Position numbers and translations under genes: made by a program. The notes beneath the pieces are model-generated. The model was given only the letters and a program-made list of their open reading frames with translations. It had not been told where the DNA came from and searched no databases. Of a stretch of DNA of 64,000 bases, positions 11,796 through 22,552 are shown one piece after another (positions within the stretch are counted from its first letter, which is position 1; the number at the start of each line of letters is the position of its first letter). The stretch is from Numida meleagris (lineage: Eukaryota; Chordata; Aves; Galliformes; Numididae): assembly GCF_002078875.1 (NCBI RefSeq), contig NC_034409.1, forward strand, positions 109,463,568-109,527,567, given 5' to 3'.

Positions 11796-12634
11796 AATCA
11801 CAGAACCATAGAACCATAGAATGGCTAGGGTTGGAAGGTACCTCAAGGATCACCAAGCTCCAATCCCCCTGCTGCAGGCAGGGCCACCAACCTCCATATC
11901 TAATACTAGACCAGGCTGCCCAGGGCCCCATCCAACCTGGTCTTGAGCACCTCCAGGGACGGGGCATCCACAACCTCTCTGGGCAGCCTATTCCAGCACC
12001 TCACCACTCTCTTGGTAAAGAACTTCCCCCTGATATCCAACCTAAATCTTCCCACCTTCAACTTAAAACCATTTCCCATGTCCTTCCATAATCTGCCCTT
12101 GCAACGAGTTGACTCCCCTCCTGTTCGTAGGCTCCCTTTAGGTACTGGAAGGCTGCAGTGAGGTCACCCTGCAGCCTTCTCTTCTCCAGGCTGAACAAGC
12201 TCAGCTCCCTCAGCCTGTCCTTGTAGGGGAGGTGCTCCAGCCCTCTGATCATCTTTGTGGCACTCCTCTGGACCCTCTCTAATAGCTCCCTGTCTTTCTT
12301 GTATTGGGGGCCCCAGACCTGGACGCAGTACCCCACATGGGGCCTCATGAGGGCAGAGTAGAGAGGGACAGTCACCTCCCTCTCCCTGCTGGCCACCCCC
12401 ATTCTGATGGAGCCCAGGATACCATTTGCTTTCTGAGCTGCAAGAGCACACTGCTGGCTCATGTTCAGTTTTTCATCCACCAGGACCCCCAGATCCTTCT
12501 CCGCAGGGCTACTCTCAAGGATCGCTCCTCCTAGTCTGTATATATGCCTGGGATTCCTCCAGCCCAAGTGCAAAACCTTGCACTTTGCTGTGTTGAACCT
12601 CATTAGATTCACCCAGGCCCACCTTTCAAGTCTT
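11796..12634 (-). mobile_element. CR1 LINE, ~840 bp, best preserved copy
   Basis: A 5'-truncated CR1 on the minus strand. Its octamer tail lies at the low-coordinate end (ccatagaaccatagaatgg near 11803-11823). The element then reads upward through 3' UTR, C-terminal ORF2 and the region just after the RT catalytic motif, stopping near 12634. The coding part is open for 184 codons and only one clear frameshift is needed to reach the expected C-terminus, so this is among the younger copies here. The 3' UTR type (accatagaatggctagggtt, gtacctcaagga) is B/C-like. No convincing target-site duplication is visible, which is usual for CR1. Confidence 0.95.
12058..12612 (-). pseudogene. CR1 ORF2 C-terminal remnant, 184 codons open
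   Basis: This is the post-catalytic part of the CR1 ORF2 protein, which reverse-transcribes LINE RNA. Starting at a Met near 12612, recognisable blocks are [17 protein letters not shown] (residues ~2-18), [20 protein letters not shown] (~38-57), [20 protein letters not shown] (~82-101) and [18 protein letters not shown] (~135-152). The RT catalytic motif itself lies upstream of the truncation. Near 12074-12081 one base appears to be missing relative to the usual R-T-R-G-N-G-F-K stretch. The frame therefore ends at VLS, while the correct C-terminal sequence continues in the next frame. The Met is internal to the family protein, not a true start. Confidence 0.9.
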
Positions 12635-14790
12635 TAAATTCACTGTGTGCCATCAGCTATGGACCCCACAAATAGACTGGAGAATGTAGGCCTGTCACAA
12701 GTCTGTCTGTGTTATGATGTTTTGAAGGACAAAGCTGAAGTCAGAGCCCAGCAATGAGCATCCCAAATCCCTTGTCTGTTAAGGCTTTTTAGCCACACTA
12801 GGAAACACGGTCTATTTTAAAACTTTTATTTCAGAACTGTGCACTGAGCTCGGAGTCACAGGATGCATGCTCAGGTGATTTATCTGTGAGATAAGCAGTT
12901 TTAGACAGAACTATTTTCAGTCCAGTTTGAGACAAGATGTGATCTACAGGATGCATTTAGATAGCTTAGAGAAAGTACAATACATCAAAACATCAACCTG
13001 ACTTGGTTATAGCTCTTTAATTAACCCCTCTGATCAGAAGAGACCTTTCTGAATCATGTAAGCGTGTACTTGTCTCTGGTCTAACTCTGCTGCTCACTGC
13101 CCTACCTTTGAAATCTGCAAATGCTTCCACTTTTGTTTTTAAGTCTTTGTGCAATTAAAGTACATTTGGGCTCCGATCATGTACAGCTCAAGTCAAAAAG
13201 AGTTAAAAATTAATTTAATCATCAGCAAGATTCAGCCGTTCTTTAGGAAAGTGAGACAAGAAAGGGATTGTCTTTACAAATTTAGTTAATTTTTTACGAA
13301 GAGACAGAACTCGCATGATGCCATTAACCTTGCAGTAATTCAGTTTTCTTAACTCTAGCTGGCAATCATAATTTCTACGGCTGCCAAGAAATTCATTTGC
13401 CTCTGGAACCTGGTTTCAGCAGCTGAACTCAGACTGAGACCTACTGGTGTTAAATGAAATCCTTCCTTGTTGGGTCTAGAGAAATGCAAACATTTCAGCA
13501 GATATTCTTTGTATACTCAAGAGAGTAATATTGGACTGTATTTCCAACATATTTTGGATTTGCTTGCAACTCTAATCCTGAGTGAATGCCACTGGGACAA
13601 GTGGACGACTGTAGATTTCTTGCAGAATTAAGCATTCCTGTATTTGGCTTTGGCTGTGTTCAACCAGTAGAGGTGAAAATTGCTCAGATACTTAAATTTC
13701 CAATGAACAAACTGTTGTAGGTAAAAAGATTGCTTAAATTGTGAATGCTAAGAATTAGCTCGTAATTGGATGCAGATGTGCATGTTGAAGGGATGCTTGT
13801 CCAAAACTGCACATTTGAACTCCCAAGCAGACATCTGCCACTTGCTAGCTATGAGCGGAACAGGCTGGTTCTGAATTTTGATAGTACCTGTACCAAAAAA
13901 TTGTGATATGTATTGAATCCTCCCATTAGTGCAGACAGGTAAGACAGAAACACCAGATATGATCACATTAGGGTCACACTGTGCTTCTGTAAATAGACTA
14001 TTTAGATTAGGAAAAGCAGAGGCTTGGGATTATGAGAAGAAGAGTCAACCTAAAACAAGGACTCCTCAGAAGAAAAATTTGCCTTGGAGGGAAGGGAGCA
14101 TACACTGAGGAAGCTGAAAAAGATCTCAGCTAGAAGAAAGATCACTTAAGTGGGGGAAGGTCCTGGAGATCAGAGAAACATATACAAATGCAGAGGGATG
14201 CTATGGGACCTTGGCCAGTGATGCCTGAGACCATTAACTTTGAGCAGCACCACAATATGATTTGACAATGACTTTCCCAGATCAGCAGTGACCACCCTGC
14301 TGTAGAGGGGAGTTGAGACCTCACAAATATAGTTCAAGGGAGAACGACTGAGTATGTGAAATAATCAGGTAAGATAAAAGCTCTTGTATTGATGGTCCTT
14401 TAGTAAACTCCAGGTTAAAATTCACTTGAGTGCAGGGAGTTGTACAAACCTTATCACTTCAGGAAAGTCATGGAGCTGGACTACTTTTGGTCTCAGCTAG
14501 TATAGTGGCCTTGTGTTGGTTTATCTGTAGGGACGAATTTAATTCCCTTCCCACCCTGGAAGTCACTATCAGTAGCAGAAGCTAGACTTCCTTACTCTCT
14601 TAAACCAAGGATACCATCTAAAGACACCAAACTGAACGGAACAGGTAAAGTCAGCAGGCCTTGGCTTTAAATTTTCTTGTCTCTTTCAATCTTGCTAGAT
14701 TCCTGCTAGAATGGAAAGCTAAGACAATGTCTTTCTCACACTTGGCCTTCATCAAATTCTGTGCTAAGAGGCATCTAGAACGGTGCTATA
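12635..14790. other. AT-rich unique DNA, no gene recognised
   Basis: About 2.2 kb with no recognisable repeat or coding sequence. The section 13180-13400 is rich in TTAAT/TAATTT-type homeobox-like words and contains several non-repetitive AT-rich blocks, so it is a candidate for conserved non-coding sequence only. Confidence 0.5.
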
Positions 14791-15178
14791 ATCATAGAAT
14801 CAAAGAATCACAGAATTAGCTAGGTTGGAAAAGACCTACAAGATCACCTAGTCCAACCATCCACCTACCACCAGTAACCCCACTAAACCATGTCTCTCAA
14901 TGCTATATCTAAATGTTTCTTGAACACCTCCAGGGACAGTGACTCCACCACGTCCCTTGGCAGCCCATTCCAGCGCCTGACCACTCTTTCAGAAAAGTAG
15001 TATTTCCTAATGTCCAGCCTAAATCTCCCCTGGCGCAACTTTAAGCCATTCCCCCTCGTCCTGTCACTAGTTACAAGAGAGAAGAGGCTGACCCCCAGCT
15101 CACTACAACCTCCCTTCAGGTAGTTATAGAGAGCGATAAGGTCTCCCCTGAGCCTCCTCTTCTCCAGACTGAAATTAG
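14791..15178 (-). mobile_element. CR1 LINE 3' fragment (F/H-like)
   Basis: A minus-strand 5'-truncated CR1. The tail atcatagaatcaaagaatca lies at 14791-14810, followed by the F/H-like 3' end (ggttggaaaagacctacaag) and C-terminal ORF2. Truncation falls near the FSLEKRR coding block at about 15178, after which similarity stops. The coding part is open to its natural end, so this is a relatively intact small copy. Confidence 0.94.
14883..15178 (-). pseudogene. CR1 ORF2 extreme C-terminus
   Basis: On the minus strand the frame is open from a non-element Met near 15212 and becomes CR1 at [20 protein letters not shown]. It continues through [20 protein letters not shown] and [20 protein letters not shown] to a stop after LRDMV at 14883. 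That is the expected end region of CR1 ORF2. Endonuclease and RT domains are absent, so the fragment is inactive. The part of the frame above 15178 is host sequence read through by chance. Confidence 0.88.
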
Positions 15179-18100
15179 ACATCCTGGAGTAAAAACTTCC
15201 AAGGATAGACATTTTTGCACCAATCTCTCTTAGATCATATCATAGGTGAACAAATTTTCAGCTCATAGGTAATAGAAAAGGGAAAACCTGCTGTTCCAAG
15301 AGCTGGAGTATAACATGTGACAATACTAAGAGTAAGAACGAGTTCTTATAAGAAGGAAGGGAAATGTGCACACAAGACATAAAGCTGCGGTAACCAAAAT
15401 CTGCAAACTTTTGCAAAATATTGTTTCTATTAACAAGTAGGCTGTAAAAGCTGAAAACTAAGTATTTATATTTTTAAAAGTGCATATTTGTTAATGTTTT
15501 GGGGATGAGGATTAAAATGCAAGAACAAAGAGTTCTCTGCTAAATTGTATGTTTTAAACAGGGGTTTCCAACTACACACATCTCTGGAGAAGGAAAGGCA
15601 ATCATATTGTCTATTGGGTGGGTAATTTAGTATAGTCTATGGAAAAAGGAGCCTTAAATCTGATATTCTTCCAGGCCTCAGAAGATAATGCATGATGGGA
15701 ACATATAATGAAAAAGTATTAGTAATACAACACCTGCTCATATCTTGGCAGAACTTAAGCCAATGGTTGCTGCTGATTTATGTTAATGAAGATGGCATTT
15801 CAACCCACTGCTTATCTGGACTGGCTGCAGCACTGAAACATTTGATATATTCCTAGACCAGGCTGAGGTGGCCTGCACAACTACTTATATTGAGATTGCT
15901 AGGACTGTGAGTGTGGGAAGATGGAAACAGATGTAAAAAAAGAAATGTCAAGTCTTTACAAAATCAGGAGATGCAATGTCAGCAGATGCACTCTAAGGTA
16001 TGCCTCTAAAAGGAGTCACCATCAGATGATGCATCACTCTATTGTTCTGAGTGTCCAGAGAAAAAGCAGACAGACAAAGAGCAGCTGCTTTCAGCTGTTG
16101 TGCTGTTCAGCCAATGGCTCTGGGGATAACAGAGCTTTCTCTGCAGATATTTAAGAACAATTTAAAATATTGTGAGGTTCACATTTATTGATTCGACTTG
16201 AAGAACCATTCATATAGTTTTAAGGTTTCCCTATAGATCTCTTGTTTTGATCTTGTGAAAATCAAACAAAATTCCATGAAGAATATGTAGATAAGCTTTA
16301 AAGTTATTTTGGCTATTGAATGACTGTAGCACAAGAATGTTTAGCCTGCAGCACCTTGTACACCACAAATAGTATATAACATTACCCTGTTAACACTAAT
16401 AAACTCCAAATTGCAGAACATAAAACATTTGACAGCAGTTCTGGGATTATTTTGGCCTCAGTGAAGAAATACAACTATCATAGCTGTGAAGGTAAGAGAT
16501 TTTATGATGTAGAATTTATGACATGCTCACCTCCAACACTAATTATAAACAAAGAGATCTATGAAGAGCTAGGTCACAGCACTGCAATGTAATTTTAAAA
16601 GGATTTAATATTTTTAAAAAGTTAGTGAAAAAGGGAGATGTGAAGGGGAGAATAATGTAGGATAGTCTGTGCTTATGGTGCTAAGGGAATTAGTTTATCC
16701 TACATTCAGTAAAGGCAGCAGGTGAGGTAGACAGACGTAACCGATGATATCTGTGTTGTTATATCCAGCCTGGTAAGGCCCTGGCACCTTACTGTGTGTC
16801 CTTTGGACAAAAAAACCCAGCAACCATAAGGAGCAAATTCTCACTCCTGTCTAATAAAAGGAAAATAACAGCTGAGAGATTTGTAAATGTTTGCTGTAAT
16901 TCTGCAACAGAATAAAATGTAAAATTCCACATACTGCTCTGGCACTCCCATCCTGATCATCGTCAGTGAAAATATACCTTCAGTGCAGCAGCTGTAGCAG
17001 CTCTAATAAGATATCTACATAGAGAAAATAGGCAATCAAATTTCTGCAAAGTATGAAATTTTCCATTAAATTGTCTCTTCCTTTTATATAACACAGCTGC
17101 AACAGTTCTCACTAGCTTTTCCTATCCACCCCTCAGCAAACATAACTCTCCCTTGAAGGATATTTTCCAAATGACTCATTTGAGATTCAGAAGATTTCCT
17201 CTGAAGGCATCTAGACCATGACCCCAAAAAGCGAATCCTGTAAAAAGAAAAATATTATCCTATCATCTACAGCCATAAGTTAAGAAATAGAGCATGTTGC
17301 AAATGAAGAACATATTCTGATAAATTAAAAATGGTTGCAGATATAATGAATGTCTGTGTCGTTTGCTTCTAAATGAATCTCTGGTAATTTAGTCAATGTA
17401 TTAATCTTCAAAAGGCTTTTGATGTTGTGGTCTGTTTAGCTTTGTCTGCTGAACTTTATAGTTTTGCTTTTAATAAGGCAAGGGTTCTGTGGTTTCCATC
17501 TGAGTAACAAGTCATTATTGGTAGACTGAATTGCTTGGAATTACTGTAAATTGCAGTGTTTGCCTGCTAATTGTAGTGCTTCTGAAGTCTTAGATGAAAG
17601 GTGTTATTCTTTTCCAGCACTGATCTGTTGAATGCTGTCCTATTGCTAGTTTTGGTGTTGATAATGGTGATACATACTATGCCTATGAAGAATACAGAAT
17701 GAGTCAGATGATTTAAGCAGCAAACATATTTGTCTAGGGCAGTTGCTGAAGTAATCAAAATGCCAGTGCATGCTTGCAGGGGGCAATGACAGTCATGGGA
17801 AAAGCCGCTGTGGAGACTTATTTTTTTCCCTTGCTCTGCTGTCTTGAAAAAGCAGCAAGCCTTGAGTTAATTGGATCAAACCTGAACGGATCACTCGAGA
17901 CATGTGAAAGCAGGTGCAATGTTTCTCTTACATTTGAGTCCTACCTACGTTCTGCCATGGTGACTGAAATAACACACTGACTCAACAGAACTGTTTGGGG
18001 CAGGAATCTCTCAAAATATATAACGCTCCTTAAAGAGTGTGATGTGTTTGAAAGTTATTTCGCTTTGAAATGTCTTGAAATTTTTCATTCAACCTGAAAC

Positions 18101-20330
18101 AAAATGCTTTGCTTCCTCCGGGTATGGCTAAGACCATACTCTGTCTCTAGTTTAAGATGGGGAGAAAGTACCAAAAAAAAAAAATAAAAAAAAATAAAAA
18201 AAAAATAAAAAAAAAAATTGAAAATCATTTGAAAAAGAAAAGGCAAAAACTTCTGATAGTAGAACATTTTGCTGTTTCAGAAATATTTCCTCAGTATCAA
18301 CTCTTTTGGCTCCTGGTTAAACCTCATCCTCTCTTTGGGTCAAAGCTATCTGCCAAATTCAACAAATGTGGTTATATGTTCAACTCCTACCCAACTCAAA
18401 CTTCTTTCAAAATCACCGTTAAAAGAAACATCACACAATATGCTCCAAAGGTCATTGACAATGGCAAATTTCACCCTCTGTCACTGGTTTTCTTTGATTA
18501 GTTCACAAGGTTGGTGGTTGTTTCTGTGGGACAATCTCATAGGCAGAAGCAACAGCAGTACTTAAGAAACAATGCTTAAGAAACAGACAAATAAGCAGAA
18601 TGTCTTTGACCTAAACTATCTATGACTCTCAGAGATAGGACTGAGCACTGAGTACGAACTGAAAAGCTACATAGCTTTACTCAAGACAGACTTTGTGATA
18701 TCCTTTAATGGATCATTTAGAAATGCTCCATGGACCAAGAGGAGATCACAGTCTGGAAAGCAGACTGACCTATTGTAGAGATGCAGTTGGTTAAATTTTA
18801 GCATCAATATGCTGCGCATTTTGTCTGTGTAACAGATTGCTCCATTGTTATCCTGCAAAGGAAACATTTGTTTATGTGGTCTCATTTTTAATTGTCATAT
18901 TACTGACACTGCCTTAGGAAAAACACACCAAGCTCATGTTTCATTCGCTACTCTTCACGTCTTCATCTTTCAGCACTGAAAAAAAAAAAAGCTGTATTTT
19001 TGACATCACTTTTCACATACAGAACAACAGTAACTCTCCTGCTGAATAATGCATACAGTAAATGGGAAGCACTCTTGCCAGGAATGGCCTGTGATTTAAA
19101 AAGCTTGTGCTCTGGGTGACTTTGAGCAAATGACTTCACTGTCCTCTTCCTTGATTTTTCCCACTATACAACAACATGTATAATGCTATGGACTTGCTCA
19201 CCAAAGCACTTGGATTTTGTGAATGAAACTGCTAAATGAACAAAGTAATAACAATTCCCATTTGCAATTTCCATTTGCAGTGATAAATTACATGAGTATC
19301 TGTCATCAAATGCTCCTATTACATTAAATATGCACTATTATCACCTATACATTAAGTGCACAGAGCTGCACAGGACTATGAAAGGCCTATATAAATGACT
19401 ATTAGGGGAGGCAGAAGGAGATACTCATCCATAAGAAAGAGCATGGAACAACTCTATTTTCAGAGAAAACAGGAAGATTAAACAAGCTGGCCAAAACATC
19501 AGCACTCTGGGCAGGACTGACAGTGAGACATCCCAGGGCTATCTCAGCACTCCCACTTCCCTCCTTACTGCTTTCTTACTCCAACACGCACTCCTGCCCA
19601 TGCCTTCTTCTACCTGTCTGATTGTACACAGATGTGCTTAGCTCTGTATGGATTTTCCCAGAAGCAGCAGCAGCTGCTCTTGGCAGGTGTAAAGTCTTTA
19701 TAGCACATCCTTTCTTTTCCTTTCCTTCCCTCCAAGCATGTCTGAATGCAAGAACACACACAGAGTAATATTATTGCTCATTAAATTACTGTTATTGAAA
19801 TCAGATTCTGGCTTACATGATGCTGACAATATCGCATTTCATTGCTAAATGCTACAAATAATTCCTGACACTCTCAGTGATTTACTTGTAGCTCATCTAT
19901 TCAGGGATTTCCTTCACCATGTAATATCACCAGGATTTTGCCTGAGGAACAACTGCCAGAGAGAACCTGCTATTATACCTTGTTTCTTTCTGGAATATAT
20001 CAGCGTAATATAAGTAAACGCCACAGAGCAGTTTGCCATGTTGTGTAAACGCTGATTTCACGTTAAACAAACTGATAGTAGATGCTCATTGAGATGAGGT
20101 AGATTTTCAGAAATTTTATTTTTTTTTAAATACAAAAATGTAAAAGCAGCTGGTATGTCTGTATCTGACTTAATCCTAATATAATCCAGTGACATTTTTG
20201 TATCCTTGCCTCTCATTTAACATACACTGAAATTCAGACTGCAGGAAACAAGTACTGTATTTGTACTGGTATACCACAAACATTTCACCACTGATACCTG
20301 ACAATGATACCATTATATTGTTTTGTACAC
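15179..20330. other. AT-rich unique DNA, no gene recognised
   Basis: About 5.2 kb without recognised repeats of the CR1 or LTR type, apart from the A-rich tract at 18173-18217 and shorter A or T runs (18979-18990, 20119-20128). Open frames are all short. A small imperfect direct repeat (ccatttgcaatttccatttgca) occurs near 19257-19280. Confidence 0.5.
18173..18217. repeat. A-rich low-complexity tract
   Basis: Runs of 8-12 A are separated by single T residues over 45 bp, flanked by further A-rich sequence to about 18250. No processed retrocopy is recognisable on its upstream side, so I treat it as simple sequence. Confidence 0.9.
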
Positions 20331-20748
20331 CACAGAACCATAGAATCACATGAGTTGGAAGGGATTCTTAAAGGCTATCTGGTCCAATTCCCCGGCAATG
20401 AACAGGGACACCTAGAGCTAGGTCAGGTTGCTCAGAGCCTGACCTCAAGTGTCTCCAGGGATGGGGCTTCCACCATCTCTCTGGGCAACCTGTGCCAGTG
20501 CCTCACCACCCTTATTGTAAAAAAAATTCTTATTTATATTCAGTCTAAATCTCTCCTCTTCTAGTCTGAAACCATTTCTCCTTGTCCTGTCACAACAGAC
20601 CCTGCTGAAGAGCCTGCCCCCTCCTTTCTTACATCCCCCTTTAGATACTGAAAGGCCGCTCTCAGATCTCCCCGGAGCCATCTCTTCCCCAGGCTGAACA
20701 GCCCCAACTCGCACAGCCTGTCCTCACAGGGGAGGTGTTGCATCCCTC
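20331..20748 (-). mobile_element. CR1 LINE 3' fragment, degraded
   Basis: A minus-strand CR1 with its tail at 20331-20346 (cacagaaccatagaatcac), B/Y-like 3' UTR and C-terminal ORF2 up to about 20748. The coding blocks [19 protein letters not shown] and [15 protein letters not shown] fall in different frames, so it is frameshifted. A run of A/T near 20518-20528 marks a further slip in the K-N-F-F region. Confidence 0.93.
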
Positions 20749-22362
20749 ATATATAAAGACCAGCACATGAGTAGTCTCCCTTTCCCCTGCTTGGATTTCT
20801 CACAGAATGCATATTAGAAATGCCCAGAAAGAGCATACGTGACCAGCTGCACCAAGGGTATATCCGTTGCTGGAATAAGTTTCCTCTCTGGAACAGAAGT
20901 TGTTCCCAAATTAGTACAGTGAATACACCAAGCACTTAGTTCAGTAAGACAAGTATATAACGACCAATCTGATTTGTATCCAACTAGCCCCAGATCCTTT
21001 TTCCTGAAATACCCCACAGGTAATACACTGGGGAAATTTTTAATAAGTACAGACAGATCTTTGGCCACACACCTCTTCCAGGAGTTGATGCCTCAGAGAT
21101 CACCAGAGCTGAAGGTCATACAGAGACCAACCTGTTTAATGAGTGCCAATGGACCTGTCCTAATTTAGCTAATCTCTTCCTGATTCTATTTGCATTTTTG
21201 CCTCCACAGCTTCTCTCAGCGATGAGAATTTCTTTAATTATGAGCTATGTGAAAAAGCACTTTCTTTGTTTTGCTTTAAAACCACTGCTTGATGCATTGG
21301 CACTGAAGTCCCGTTAATTATTGAGTAGCCAGAAATGGGGAATAGTCCCTCCTCATGCCCGTTCTTTAACCCTGTGAAGACTTCATTTGGTTATCCCTTT
21401 TACCCAAAGCAGAAGGTGGTCTGTTCAGTTTGTCTTCCTATGCAGACTCTCTTGCAGTCCTGGTTAAAATGAAACAAAATAAAACAAAATAAATCAAAAA
21501 CTTTTACGTTTTGATATCTAGAATGTAAACTTTGCATATTGTGAAAATAATGCAAAATATTAACTCTTTTACAGGTTTTATTATAGCTGTTTACTGTTAT
21601 TTACTGATTTGTTTTCTACCCTAGTCCACTGTTTTTTCTAGCTATGACAGATATTTCCTGGGTATGTACCCCCTAAAGTAAAGCAGTGGCTGGGGTCTCT
21701 ACTTCGCCTCTCTGTGGAGAACACAAAGACAAACGAGCACTACCTTCCCCAAGAGGAGCAAAGGAGGTGCTTCTCACCACCAGCAGCTGCTGCTGCTTCG
21801 TGATTTCCTGTGCCAGAAGACGTGGTACCAGTTCTGCAGATACCTGTTTACACTGGGCTTTATCCCCTCTAGCACTCATTCAGCTCTCTTGCAGTGACAT
21901 TGCCTTCCCTGCATGATGCTTTTATTCCTTATTCACTTCTGGATCTCAGTGAGCATACTAGGTGTCCTACTTCTGATGCTTTTGAAGTTCTTGTTGTTAT
22001 TAAGTTTCACGCCTTTAGCAAGTTGCTCATCACAACCTTCTAATATTTTTTTCTTAGACTGCCTTAACAGAGTTTTGCATTTTGCTTGCTGAAGTTTTTG
22101 CTGCTGATTATGGAATTGTTATTGATTTCTCTCTGTGACTCAGAACTTGCTTAGTTATTTCTTGCAACGAGACATAACTTGGAGAGACTAAAGGAGCCTC
22201 ATGGGAAGTGTCCTACAATCCCCTAGGAGCTAAGGGGTCGTGCTTCCTTGAACGCTTGGATGGGATTTGATCTTGGTTTTCTCTCACTTCTGCCTGTGAT
22301 TAAATGCTGGTACTATCTTCACCCCTAATTCCCTGAGTGCTTGCATCTTGCCCTCCTAGTTA
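20749..22362. other. Unique DNA, no gene recognised
   Basis: No repeat or coding family is recognised. An AAAAC/AAAAT-type short tandem stretch lies at about 21470-21500. Overlapping sense and antisense frames at 21673-21916 show no family resemblance. Confidence 0.5.
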
Positions 22363-22552
22363 GGGCAGTGAGGTCCTGGCACCGGCTGCCCAGAGAAGCT
22401 GTGGTGCCCCATCCCTGGAGGCGCTCAAGGCCAGGTTGGATGGGGCCCTGGGCAGCCTGAGCTGGTGGGGGGCAGCCCTGCCCATGGCATGGAGTAGGTT
22501 GGAGCTCAAAGATCACCAAGGTCCCTTCTAACCTAAGCCATTCTATGATTCT
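22363..22552 (+). mobile_element. CR1 LINE 3' fragment (B/C-like)
   Basis: The last ~190 bp of a CR1, from the H-R-L-P coding block (caccggctgcccagagaagc) through ctgggcagcctgagctggtg to the tail ccattctatgattctg. The 5' end merges into non-repetitive DNA near 22363. Too short to encode anything. Confidence 0.93.

Noticed and set aside
18085..18267. Phe-rich minus-strand and Lys-rich plus-strand frames
   Set aside because: Produced by the A-rich tract at 18173-18217, with no coding signal outside it.
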